DNA from: Sacculina carcini
Lineage: Eukaryota; Arthropoda; Thecostraca; Sacculinidae
Direction of reading: 5' to 3'
Assembly: GCA_916048095.2 (NCBI GenBank)
Contig: OU696584.1
Span: 3,179,317 to 3,243,316, forward strand
Length of the DNA stretch: 64,000 nucleotides
Below the pieces are notes generated by a model. The model saw nothing but the letters and a program-made list of their open reading frames with translations, ran no database searches and had not been told where the DNA came from. Shown piece after piece: positions 51,024-60,588 of the stretch; position 1 is the stretch's first letter, and each line of letters starts with the position of its first letter. The position numbers and the translations under genes were made by a program.

Positions 51024-52786
51024 AATTTCATTTTCATTTCATTTGTATTTGGTATAGCGCCCATTCGACAGAGGCGCGCATAATATCAGTCAAAGAGCAA
51101 AATGTCGATCGGCAAGAATAAACACTCAGATAAGCGAATGACCATCAATATACTAATAAATAAAGAATCTAAGTACATCTAAACAACAACATTTTAAATA
51201 AATACAAAATAAACTACTATAAAGAGAAACAAACAATACAATTCAATATGGCGCAATAAATCACATACTGGCGCGCGACACAGGAGCATTCACAACACAT
51301 ACACACACAATATCCATTTACAACTCTCATACACGGACACAGGATATGGAAAGAGACAAGATGGAGAAGATAAAAAAGAAAAAAGCTGTCATTGAAGAGA
51401 AGCAAACGGCGTTAAGGAATGAGTAATAGGATCAAAAGATATTTCAAATAGGAACTTACGCAGGGAAGAGGTAAATGAACGATAGGTTGAAGAGGATGTT
51501 ATGTGAGGAGGAAGCGAATTGTATATACGAGGACCATAGAAGGCAAACGATTTGGAGGACCAGGAGGATTCATTTATGGCACGAGGACAAGAGAGAGGAA
51601 CCGGAAGTCGGGAGGAAAGGTAGCTGGAAGGAGATAACAAATCAGATAGGTATGAAGGCTGCAGAGGTTCATGTATAAGTTTATAGATTATACAACATAC
51701 TTTAAAGTGGATTCGTGATTTCATAGGGAGCCAACGGAATTTGAAGAGAAAGGGAGAGGTGTGTCGGCAAAAGGAAGGATATAAAACAAAGCGACAGGAT
51801 TGGTTAATAACACGCTGGAGGAGAATTAGGGAGGATTTAGGACAATTGAGGTGAAGTGAGCTGCAGTAATCGAGTCGGGAAAATATGAGTGAGTGAACAA
51901 GTTTGATAGCAGAAGACTGATCAAGACAAGGCCGGATAGGATATAGAGAGCGAAGTATCAGACGACATGTGCGTGAAGTAGATTGGATGTTAGTTGAGAA
52001 GGAAAGGGAGGAATCGAAAATTACACCGAGATTCTTGGCAGACAATGAGAGAGGGAAAGGTAGGAGGGGAGGGGAAATACGTGGAGGATGGAGAGCAAGG
52101 AACTCGGATTTAGAAGGATTCAGGAGGAGACGACGAGAAGAAGACCAGGAGGTGATATCAGACAGAATGTCAGACAGGAGATCTGGATGGGAAAATGGAC
52201 AGGGGATATAGAACTGTATGTCGTCAGCATAGATGTGAAAGCAAATAGAGCGGCGTCGAAGGATCGGACAGAGTGAGGACATGTACAGATTGAACAGGAG
52301 AGGACCAAGGATAGATCCTTGGGGAACGCCAGAGGAAAGGGGGAGTGGATTGGAAACAGAGGAGTTGAATTGAACAGAGTAGGTTCGATTTTGTAGGTAG
52401 GAGCGGAGTAAAGCAAGGGCAGACTGAGATACACCAAGATGAGAGAGATCATCGATAAGAATGCAGTGGTCAACGAGATCAAACGCTGAGCTCAAGTCAA
52501 GTAATACGAGGAGAAGAGATTTGCGATGGGAGAAGGAAGACAGAATACCATGAGTGACTGAGATAAGAACAGATTCAGTGGAGTGATAGGGGCGAAAACC
52601 AGACTGGTTAGAATCAAGGGAATTATAAATGAAAGGAGATAGTTGAGAGGATATTGCAGACTCAAGGAGCTTGGAGGAGAAACTAAGGAGGGAAATAGGA
52701 CGAAAGTTGCAGCACAAGGAAGGATCAAGAGTAGGTTTTTTTAGAATAGGGTGGACGAAAGCGTGTTTGTCAGCAAGAAAATACAA
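51024..52786 (-). mobile_element. CR1/Crack-like LINE, 5' truncated, in the Gypsy-2 LTR
   Basis: RT ORF plus 3' UTR ending GGGCGCTATACCAAATAC and an AAATGA-rich tail at 51024-51045. Truncated within the RT fingers at 52786. Confidence 0.8.
51389..52783 (-). CDS. LINE reverse transcriptase, open but 5' truncated
   Basis: About 464 codons without a stop. RT motifs: CCNFRPISLLSFSSKLLES, NQSGFRPYHSTESVLISV, LLVLLDLSSAFDLVDHCIL, SSGVPQGSILGPLLFNLYM and FHIYADDIQFYIP (YADD intact). The thumb LSAKNLGVIFDSSLSFSTN and the long C-terminal domain SFAFYGPRIYNSLPPHITS follow, ending at TAA 51391-51389. Endonuclease and RT start are lost through 5' truncation, the normal outcome of incomplete target-primed reverse transcription. 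The intact frame shows a recent insertion. Closely related to 42540-44985. Confidence 0.85.
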   Translation of the reverse strand, partial: YFLADKHAFVHPILKKPTLDPSLCCNFRPISLLSFSSKLLESAISSQLSPFIYNSLDSNQSGFRPYHSTESVLISVTHGILSSFSHRKSLLLVLLDLSSAFDLVDHCILIDDLSHLGVSQSALALLRSYLQNRTYSVQFNSSVSNPLPLSSGVPQGSILGPLLFNLYMSSLCPILRRRSICFHIYADDIQFYIPCPFSHPDLLSDILSDITSWSSSRRLLLNPSKSEFLALHPPRISPPLLPFPLSLSAKNLGVIFDSSLSFSTNIQSTSRTCRLILRSLYPIRPCLDQSSAIKLVHSLIFSRLDYCSSLHLNCPKSSLILLQRVINQSCRFVLYPSFCRHTSPFLFKFRWLPMKSRIHFKVCCIIYKLIHEPLQPSYLSDLLSPSSYLSSRLPVPLSCPRAINESSWSSKSFAFYGPRIYNSLPPHITSSSTYRSFTSSLRKFLFEISFDPITHSLTPFASLQ

Positions 52787-53092
52787 CTAAACTGTTATTT
52801 ATAAATACAAGTGTAAATCAGGTGAATAAAACAATTTCTAAAGATACATTAATTAAATCTGAATATTTACAACCTCACCGAAATAGGACACAATAACAGC
52901 TACTATTAACATAAAGCAGCAGGTCGCAGCGAACCAGCATGTGAGCCAGGATGTGCGCTTTTGTCACTACGCACACCTGGCTAAATATATTACAACTATA
53001 TATATAACTATATATATACACATATATATATATATATATATATATATCTACATACGCACACCTGGCTAAATATATTACAACTATATATATAC

Positions 53093-53094
<2 letters not shown>

Positions 53095-53188
<94 letters not shown>
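53095..53188. repeat. (TA)n microsatellite
   Basis: About 47 TA units in the Gypsy-2 LTR. Confidence 0.9.
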
Positions 53189-53190
<2 letters not shown>

Positions 53191-53311
53191 GTATATAAAT
53201 ATGACGACTGTACCAGGATATATGAAATTTACAATTGATACATAAATTTACATGCAAATAAAAGAGAAATATAACTGGTGATCACTACATACTTTTACTC
53301 AGTGTTGGCTG

Positions 53312-53600
53312 TTGTTGTTTATTGAATCATATTTATTGTTGTTGCTGTTTATTGAATCATATTTATTGTTATTGCTGTTTATTGAATATTATTTATTGGT
53401 GTTGTTGTTGTTCATTGAATCATATATATTTGTGTTGTTGTTACTTATTGAATCATATTTATTGTTCTTGATTGCTATTTATTACTTACTTATTGAATCA
53501 TATTTATTGTTCTTGATTGCTATTTATTACTTACTTATTAATATTTATTATTATTTATTGATGGTTGTTATCTACTGAATCACATATTTATTGTTGATTG
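53312..53600. repeat. TTTATTGAATCATATTTATTG minisatellite
   Basis: Seven or more units of 30-50 bp around the core ATTGAATCATATTTATTGTT. The open frame through it (IESYLLLLL repeats) is not a gene. Confidence 0.8.
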
Positions 53601-53710
53601 TTATCATTTATTGAGGAACGTGGGCGGAGTGACATTATGGAGTGTTATCGGATGATGGTTTATTATTTATTGTTATCCAATTCGGCCCGAAGTGCCGAAT
53701 TGATGGTATT

Positions 53711-53949
53711 TGTAGTGTCCTCACAAGAAGATGTAGACACGAACGAGCACAGCTGACACACCGGACTAGAACAAAAGAATGAATAGGAAAAACAGGTTAC
53801 CTTACACCACAACTCGGTTACGCCCATCCGCCAACCATTGTCCCCAGGTCGCCGCATTATTCACAATCCAATAGTTAAAGTAAATAACGTTTACAATGCG
53901 GCGCTGTAGCGACATAACAATAACACCAATACTATATAACAACGCTACA
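53711..53949 (-). repeat. Gypsy-3 3' LTR
   Basis: 239 bp, matching 58085-58323 with two differences. TATATAG near its start (53937) is a candidate TATA box. Confidence 0.93.
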
Positions 53950-53971
53950 CATCCCCGCACTAAAAGTTGAA

Positions 53972-56900
53972 CTAATCTGCAAATCGGGCAGGCAACCAGC
54001 GCCTGCGACCACTAGCTGAGGGCAGAAGTTCGCGCGACGATTTTCCACTGTCGGTGAGCTGGGCGTCGGCAGAAGTCGCTTCCGCCGGTACCTGCGATAT
54101 CTCTGCGGGAGATTCCAGCGACTCACGCTCGGTGGATTCCGTGTGTAGCGGTGGTGGAGCCGCATCTGCCCCTTCTAGTGTCCACTGATGAGACCAATCG
54201 TGCACGTCGACCTCGGACGCATTGACGCCATCTTCCGGATGCGAACCAGTACTCTTCACGAGATGCGCCGCATTACGCACAGATCCATCTTCGAGGCGGT
54301 ACGCTGATCCTCTAGTTCCTGTGATGCGCATAGGACCCGTGTAGCGCCGGCTCGACTTCTTGATGTGACCCGGTACACGCACATACACCAAATCACCTGG
54401 CGCGAACGTCGGCGCTCTCGTGGCAAGTCGGCGGTCGTAGCCTCGCTTGTTCCGCTGCTGCTGCCGGTGCACGCGCCCCTGAACAACCAAGTTCGGTGGA
54501 CCCAGGTCGAACACTGGCAGAGACAGCCTCATGCGACGACCGTGCTGCAGCTCGGAGGGTGAGACACCTGTTGCGCAGTTTGGAGTTGCACGATATGCCA
54601 CCAGAAGCCGTCGCACATCCGCGATGAAACTCCCAGATTTCAACGCCTGTTGCGTCCACGTTTTAAACGTCCGATTGAACCGCTCGATCATGGAGTTCCC
54701 TTGCGGCCAGTACACAGAAGACCGAACATGATGAATGTCGCGTCGCCTCAAGTAATCTTCGAATGCATCACTCACAAACTGTCGCCCGTTGTCTGTCACT
54801 ATTTCATCTGGAAATCCTTCCCTGGACCAGACTCCGTCGAGGAATGTGACGACGTCCACCGTGCTGACCGAACTGGAAAACCCAACCTCCACCCATTTCG
54901 AGTGGTAGTCGATGAGGTTCATCGCGTATCTGCAGTCCGGAGTGGCGGCGTTGATCGGCCCAACGATGTCCAGTGCGACCTTTTGCCAGGGTCTATCTGG
55001 ATACTCGGCCGATTTCATTGGTGCGGGCCTCGCTCGGTATAACAGAGTCTTGTCGCTACTCTGGCAGTGATGGCACCCGCTCACAAGCAGCTCCACGTCG
55101 CGGTCCATTCCTGGCCACCATGCCACCGTGCGGAGAAATTGCTTCGTTCGTACCGTTCCGTCGTGCGCGGCGTGTGCACGGGATACATACTCTCCTCGTA
55201 GTTGTAGCGGTACAACTACTTGCTGGTCGCCACGGAGCACCAAGTCACCTGCAACTGACAGCTCGTTCCTGATCTGCACATATAGACGAATCAGAGGAGA
55301 CGCGTTTTTCGCAGATCGCGGTAGCCCCTTTACGATGGCCGCGCGTAACGCCGATAGCTGACGATCATCACGCGACGCTGACCTCAGGGTGTCGCGCAGG
55401 ACGACCGGCTGCTCGTCAATAACACTGGCGATCACGACATCGTCTTCCTTGTCGTCATCTTCCACGCTGCCATTCCCACCTGGTAACCGGGAGAACGCAT
55501 CTGCTCCCTGGATACGATGCCCCGGCGTGTACTCGATCCTGTAAGAATATGGGAGGAGACGAGCCTGCCAGCGCGCAATGCGGGCACCCGCACGTCCGCC
55601 GTACGACGCCGAAAGGATCGACCGCAGTGCATCATGATCAGTGCGGAGCAAGAACTCTCGCCCCCACAGGAACAGCCTCCATTTCTCGACGGCGTTGACT
55701 GCAGCGAGAGCCTCACGCTCAGTCACAGAATATCTGGACTCGGCTGGAGTGAACCTGCGACTCCAAAATGCAATTGGCTTCTCCCCCGCTGACGAGATCT
55801 GAGAGAGAACTGCGCCAGCTCCTGTGTCGCTAGCGTCAGTTGTCACCACGGTTTTTAGCTCAGGGTCGAACCGATGAAGTGGCTGTGTGTCCGTGATATG
55901 CTGCTGTAGAGCCTTGAACTCCTCTGTGTGCTCATCGGTCCACGCGAACTTTGCGTCAGTCCTCAGCAGTGCTGATAATTTCGCTGTTCTTGTGGCAAAA
56001 CCCGGTACAAACTGGCTCAGCCAGCTGCAAAGGCCGAGGAAGCTTCTCAGCTCTTTCGCTGATGACGGAACAGCTGCATCGCGAATCGCCACGAGATGAT
56101 TTTCCGATGGGGAGATGACATCACCAGTCAGGGAAAATCCACAGAAATTGATGGACTTCTGGGCCACGAACGATTTGTCCAGGTTCAGTGTAACGTTGAC
56201 ACTTTGCAAACGGTCGATAACCATCTTGAGTCGGCGGTCATGTTCGGCTCGTGTTGCACCAGACACCACTATGTCGTCCATATAGTGACAACACCCCTTC
56301 ACTCCTTCTAGAAGCCTGTCGAGCAGGCGTTGGAACGCAGCACCTGCTGACGCCAGCCCGAACGGAACCCGACGGAACTGGAAAAGGCCGTCGTGTGTCA
56401 AGAAGGCAATGATCGGCCTTGAGTCCGGATGCAGCTCCATCTGGTGGTAGGCATGTTGAAGGTCAAGTTTTGATCGCACCTCGCCCGCCAGTTCACATTG
56501 TAGTTCTTGAACTGTGGGTATTGGGTGGACCTCGCTGATTAGCTGGCTGTTAGGCCCTCTGAGATCGACACACAGTCTCACCTTGCCGCTTGCCTTCCTG
56601 ACCACCACCAAAGGGCTGATCCAGGGTGAGCTGTCTACACGCTCGATGACGCCAGTCTCAGTTAGACGACGCAGCTCCAGTGACACCTCGTCTCTGATCG
56701 CAAGAGGCAGGCGCCGCAGAGGCTGGCGAGCTGGAACGGCATTGGGTTTCAAGCGTACTTTATGCTGATAGCCACGTATGCAGGATAGTTGTCGAAATTC
56801 GGCTGTTGGCGGTGTGGCATCACTGACCTTGTGTGGAATATCTGTTGGCTGCTCATTGACAACAGCAATCTCGCCAGTGTTCGGCTGCAGAGTCAGGCCC

Positions 56901-58045
56901 AGCGCCCCCAGAGCGTCGAGGCCGAGGAGCCCTTCTTTCGTCCCTGTGTCGATGATATAGAACGACACTGGTGCCGTGTGCCTGCCGACCGTCACCGTCG
57001 ACTGCAGTGTGCCAATGACCCGCAGTGGCTGATGCCCGACACCGTACAGCTGCTTGGTTGTGTGGACGACGGCTGCGCCAACAAACTTCTCACGAGCAAT
57101 AGGCAAGCTTAGTACGGATACGCTGGCGCCAGTATCGACCTGCAGTTGCAGAGATACTGGTTGACGTTGGCCCACCTGTACAGCTGCGTCGCACGTCAGT
57201 CGCTTGTCCTCTGTTGTGCTGCAGGCCAGTATTGTCACACCTCGGATGTCGCCTCGGATGTCGGACTGATTCCTTGTTTCTGGTCGGTTCGAGCGACACA
57301 CGCTGGCCCAGTGGCCCTGACGACCACACTGGTGGCACTTCCACTTCCGCGCTGGGCAGAACTCGGTCCTTGGACCTTTATGGGCCCGCCCACAGTGACT
57401 GCATTCGCGGTCGGCGTGTTTACCGCGTGTCGCAGCAGTGTGCCTCTTCGTGCCGACAGACGCCACCGCTCCATCTGGATGTATCTTCTTGTTGTCTGCG
57501 AGCATGTTGGCCTGTCGCTTGGACGCTTCATAGGCCGTCGCCCTCGCCAATAAGCTCTCTAGAGTCAGAGTGGCATCTTGCAAGCATCGCTCGCGCAGAG
57601 ACGGGTGTGTGGTGTGCTCTACTATTTGGTCGCGTATCATCTCGTCTACTATATCCCCGAATTTGCACGACGAAACAAGAGACCTCAACGCGTTGGCGTA
57701 CGCGGCGGTTGATCCACCAGGCTGCTGTTTCTGCTGGCGGAACACAAATCGTTCGTATATTACGTTCACTTGAGGAACGTAATATTCTGCAAGTCGCCGT
57801 AGCGCACGGTTGAGTTCTGTTTCACCTTCGAGCTTGCTTTCTACCGGCAAGGATTTGTATGTGCGTTGTGCCTCAGCGCCAATGCAATGCAGCAACAACG
57901 CGGTCCGTCTCTCATCGTTGAACGTACTGCCCCCGATTGCGGTCAAGCAATTATTGAAGGCGAACTGCCAATCATCCCAGGAGCCACTTGGTTTCCCCGG
58001 TTGTGGGTGAAATGGTTGAGGTGGAGGGACACCCTCAACGTTCAT
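53972..58045 (-). CDS. Gypsy-3 gag-pol polyprotein (1357 aa, intact)
   Basis: ATG at 58045. Gag (about 1-260) has a helical capsid region and two zinc knuckles, ECSHCGRAHKGPRTEFC and WKCHQCGRQGHWASVCR. Protease VDTGASVSVLSLPIA (about 305), with GLLGLDALGALGL downstream. RT: KVRLCVDLRGPNSQLI, RSKLDLQHAYHQMEL, FRRVPFGLASAGAAFQRLL and CHYMDDIVVSGA, the catalytic YMDD. RNase H: VVTTDASDTGAGAVLSQ, REALAAVNAVEKW and LLRTDHDALRSIL. Integrase: HAAHDGTVRTKQFLRT with CHHCQ (HHCC), LDIVGPINAATPDCRYAMN, VTDNGRQFVSDAFEDYL and QGNSMIERFNRTFKTW (D, D, E). Gag and pol are in one frame, without stop or shift. No env follows. Confidence 0.95.
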   Translation of the reverse strand: MNVEGVPPPQPFHPQPGKPSGSWDDWQFAFNNCLTAIGGSTFNDERRTALLLHCIGAEAQRTYKSLPVESKLEGETELNRALRRLAEYYVPQVNVIYERFVFRQQKQQPGGSTAAYANALRSLVSSCKFGDIVDEMIRDQIVEHTTHPSLRERCLQDATLTLESLLARATAYEASKRQANMLADNKKIHPDGAVASVGTKRHTAATRGKHADRECSHCGRAHKGPRTEFCPARKWKCHQCGRQGHWASVCRSNRPETRNQSDIRGDIRGVTILACSTTEDKRLTCDAAVQVGQRQPVSLQLQVDTGASVSVLSLPIAREKFVGAAVVHTTKQLYGVGHQPLRVIGTLQSTVTVGRHTAPVSFYIIDTGTKEGLLGLDALGALGLTLQPNTGEIAVVNEQPTDIPHKVSDATPPTAEFRQLSCIRGYQHKVRLKPNAVPARQPLRRLPLAIRDEVSLELRRLTETGVIERVDSSPWISPLVVVRKASGKVRLCVDLRGPNSQLISEVHPIPTVQELQCELAGEVRSKLDLQHAYHQMELHPDSRPIIAFLTHDGLFQFRRVPFGLASAGAAFQRLLDRLLEGVKGCCHYMDDIVVSGATRAEHDRRLKMVIDRLQSVNVTLNLDKSFVAQKSINFCGFSLTGDVISPSENHLVAIRDAAVPSSAKELRSFLGLCSWLSQFVPGFATRTAKLSALLRTDAKFAWTDEHTEEFKALQQHITDTQPLHRFDPELKTVVTTDASDTGAGAVLSQISSAGEKPIAFWSRRFTPAESRYSVTEREALAAVNAVEKWRLFLWGREFLLRTDHDALRSILSASYGGRAGARIARWQARLLPYSYRIEYTPGHRIQGADAFSRLPGGNGSVEDDDKEDDVVIASVIDEQPVVLRDTLRSASRDDRQLSALRAAIVKGLPRSAKNASPLIRLYVQIRNELSVAGDLVLRGDQQVVVPLQLRGEYVSRAHAAHDGTVRTKQFLRTVAWWPGMDRDVELLVSGCHHCQSSDKTLLYRARPAPMKSAEYPDRPWQKVALDIVGPINAATPDCRYAMNLIDYHSKWVEVGFSSSVSTVDVVTFLDGVWSREGFPDEIVTDNGRQFVSDAFEDYLRRRDIHHVRSSVYWPQGNSMIERFNRTFKTWTQQALKSGSFIADVRRLLVAYRATPNCATGVSPSELQHGRRMRLSLPVFDLGPPNLVVQGRVHRQQQRNKRGYDRRLATRAPTFAPGDLVYVRVPGHIKKSSRRYTGPMRITGTRGSAYRLEDGSVRNAAHLVKSTGSHPEDGVNASEVDVHDWSHQWTLEGADAAPPPLHTESTERESLESPAEISQVPAEATSADAQLTDSGKSSRELLPSASGRRRWLPARFAD

Positions 58046-58084
58046 TGCCAAATACAAAAGGGTTCTTCAACTCGTCGCCAAAAA

Positions 58085-58323
58085 TGTAGTGTCCTCACAA
58101 GAAGATGTAGACACGAACGAGCACAGCTGACACACCGGACTAGAACAAAAGAATGAATAGGAAAAACAGGTTACCTTACACCACAACTCGGTTACGCCCA
58201 TCCGCCAACCATTGTCCCCAGGTCGCCGCATTATGCACAATCCACTAGTTAAAGTAAATAACGTTTACAATGCGGCGCTGTAGCGACATAACAATAACAC
58301 CAATACTATATAACAACGCTACA
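58085..58323 (-). repeat. Gypsy-3 5' LTR
   Basis: 239 bp, next to the primer site and gag. Confidence 0.93.
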
Positions 58324-58377
58324 GTATTTTTTTGCCCTATACTGATTGCAAATTTTCTAAATGTCTGTTTGTACCCT

Positions 58378-58762
58378 ATCTCCTCCTAAACCACTGGACC
58401 GATTTTGATTACACTTGGTCGTTATAGGTAAAATGGATGCGAGAATGTCATAGGCTTGGTTTTGTTGACCTCTGAGGTCATTTTCAAGGTCATTGAGGTC
58501 ATTTGTGTCTGTTAACACTATCTTCTAAACCACTAGACCGATTTTGATAAAACTTGGTCCCTAGGGGTAAAATGAATGCAAGAAGGTCATAGGTTAGGTT
58601 TTGTTGACCTCTGAGGTCATTTTCAAGATCATTGAGGTCATTTGTGTCTGTTTAGCCTATCGCCTCCTAAGACACTGGACCGATTTTGATGAAACTTGGT
58701 ATCTAGGTGTAAAATGGATGCAAGAAGGTCATGGGCTAAGTTTTGTTGACCTCCGAGGTCGG
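58378..58762. repeat. Tandem satellite, period about 138-141 bp, 2.7 copies
   Basis: Units share GACCGATTTTGATNAAACTTGG, GGTAAAATGGATGCAAGAA and TTTTGTTGACCTCTGAGGTC. Each has AGGTCATTGAGGTCA (two AGGTCA half-sites spaced by 3) and TGACCTCTGAGGTCA. Confidence 0.85.
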
Positions 58763-60055
58763 CTGACGGACGGCTGGCTGCGGTATTGCGCCATGTGAGC
58801 GCCGTGTGGGGTCAGGTGCAGCACGTGGTGTCTGTAGGAGATTTACCTGTCGCGGATAATCTGGCAGGAGAAAGCCGAGCTCGCGCGACGACAGCCACGA
58901 GAGCACCAGCCCTTTCGCACCAGGCAAAACGTGAAAACGCTCTGAACTGCTGCGATTACCGCATTTCACTGTCGCATCAAACACACCCATTGACTTGATT
59001 GTGGTGATGTCTGCCAGCTTGGGGTCACCTTCGGGAGGAAACAGATGATGCGGCTCCATTTTCAGCGCTCTCATCACGTCGACACCTGCAACACAAACAT
59101 CCGCACCGGAATCCGGTAGCGCTTCAATATTTATTTGCGTGTTGGTCGAACTGATGGTCACCGAAACTTTTGGCGCGTGATCGGCGGCCATGGATAAGAT
59201 TATCGCTGAAACCCTGAGTTTCCTGGGTGTTTTTTGCCTGCACGCTTTTCCAAAATGTCCTCGTTTTGAACATTTGAAACAGGTATATTCTCGCAGGGCA
59301 GTTTTGGATGTTCTCATGCCAGTTACCACCACACCAAGAACACACGCGTTTTTTTTGGGGTCGCATTTGCAGTATTTGGCACGTTTTGTTTATGTATTCT
59401 GCTCACCTGATAACCCACAATGGCTGAGGCGTCTCTGCTGGCAGCTTCCTCGGCTCTACAAACGTCTATTGCGGTTTTCAAGGTGAGCTTGGGTACTGCG
59501 CACAATTTTTGGATTGTTGCAGTGTCTCTCAGGCCCATGACAATCCGATCTCGAATGAGAGAGTCTGTGCACCCATCACAAAAATTACACCTGGCGCCGA
59601 GATCTTTTAAGCTCGTGAAAAATTCTTCAAAGCATTCGCCTTCTTGTTCACGTCTTGAATTGAATGTTTTTCGTTCTAACACTTCGTTAGTTTGGCCAAT
59701 GATATAGGCGGATAATCGCTCAACAACAATGTGAACGTCTTCACGTTCACTTTCATTCAGATCGAGGTTTTCTACTACCTTCAAGGTGTCGTCTGATAGA
59801 CACGATCTCAAAGCTGCCATCTGAACTTGATTGTTTGCATACGAAAGCCCACTGAGGAGGAAAAAATCATCCCACCGTCTTCTCCAAGCCCTGAGAGACG
59901 ATTCCCTGTCAACAGAGATGTCCAATCTCTGGGGTTGGGTCGCTTTTCCCAGCCATGCGAAGGGTTCACTTTGTCGGGAAGTGGCGTTGGTCTGCTAGGT
60001 GAAATTTGCAGTTTTTTGTCCCTTAATAATATCTGACTCGCTTGTCGGCTGCGCC
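58745..60055 (-). pseudogene. Gypsy-4 gag and protease fragment
   Basis: From ATG 60055 (MAQPTSESDIIKGQK) a stop interrupts, then gag continues: DISVDRESSLRAWRRRWDD, QMAALRSCLSDDTLKVVEN, TNEVLERKTFNSRREQEGE and FCDGCTDSLIRDRIVMGL. A knuckle VCSWCGGNWHENIQNC runs into a frameshift and then YTCFKCSKRGHFGKACR. The protease has IEALPDSGADVCVAGVDVM. The frame ends where the satellite begins (58745), so RT and all later domains are missing. Confidence 0.75.
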
Positions 60056-60494
60056 ATGTTTGAAAGCCACTTATAACAATAAGTATATTTAAATAACGAG
60101 CAGAACAATCACAATACTACAACAAGGAAAACCAAGACCACGTTGCGTCCTTGAACGTCCAGCCCCCACCCTTCTTGTCCCCCACTCGGCACAAGTGCCC
60201 CAGACACAACGACACACAGTTATGCCAATCCACATCACAGCACACCGTTCCCGAGATATGACACCGTAAAGTTTGACCTCGATGGTCTTTTCATTGTGTG
60301 ATATGTATGTATAATTTCATTCATGCCAATACTTTGTTGTATAAAGTGGCAATACATTTCTGATTCCTGATTTCAGCTAAAATTGCCGTCGGTCAGCAGT
60401 CAATATCTCAGCTGTTTGACCACCTAGATACATCATTAGAATACCATTTTAAAGCTGCTTAATAGCTCTACAACATAGCGTAAGTAATTTGTCT
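60056..60494. other. Upstream of Gypsy-4 gag, no gene
   Basis: Should hold the 5' leader or LTR of Gypsy-4, but no second copy exists to define it. Confidence 0.35.
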
Positions 60495-60545
60495 CTGCAA
60501 GGTCAAATGAATAAGGTCATCTAAATGTGACCTTTGACCTTGCAG
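60495..60545. repeat. Perfect 13-bp hairpin stem
   Basis: CTGCAAGGTCAAA (60495-60507) pairs with TTTGACCTTGCAG (60533-60545). An inner AAGGTCA/TGACCTT pair offers an alternative fold. Confidence 0.7.
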
Positions 60546-60588
60546 GTAAAAAAATAGTATACTCCGATTTTGTGTTAAGGATGTATAT

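Larger units (their letters stand above)
46660..53289 (-). mobile_element. Gypsy-2 LTR retrotransposon, integrase deleted
   Basis: Minus strand: 5' LTR 53289-50823 (split by a LINE), primer site TGGTGCCCCGAATGAGG (50821-50805), gag, protease, RT, RNase H, truncated integrase tail, polypurine tract GCGGGGGAGCC (46853-46843), 3' LTR piece 46840-46660. Both LTR pieces share about 190 bp beginning TGTAGTGATCACCAG. The 3' LTR lacks its second half. Confidence 0.75.
50823..53289 (-). repeat. Gypsy-2 5' LTR, split by a LINE
   Basis: Pieces 53289-52787 and about 51023-50823. The second has a TATA-like TATATAAG at 50933-50926. The primer-binding site follows at 50821. (TA)n expansions occur at 53020-53045 and 53095-53188. 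Confidence 0.65.
53711..58323 (-). mobile_element. Gypsy-3: full-length LTR retrotransposon
   Basis: TSD GTATT at 53706-53710 and 58324-58328. LTRs of exactly 239 bp (53711-53949 and 58085-58323) differ at two positions by eye. LTR ends TGTAGCGTTG...GGACACTACA. A primer-site-like TGGCGACGAGTTGAAGAA follows the 5' LTR at 58079-58062. A single open gag-pol frame fills the interior. All parts for autonomous retrotransposition appear present, and the insertion is young. Confidence 0.93.

Noticed and set aside
53312..53578. A hydrophobic membrane protein with IESYLLLLL repeats.
   Set aside because: Translation of an AT-rich minisatellite.
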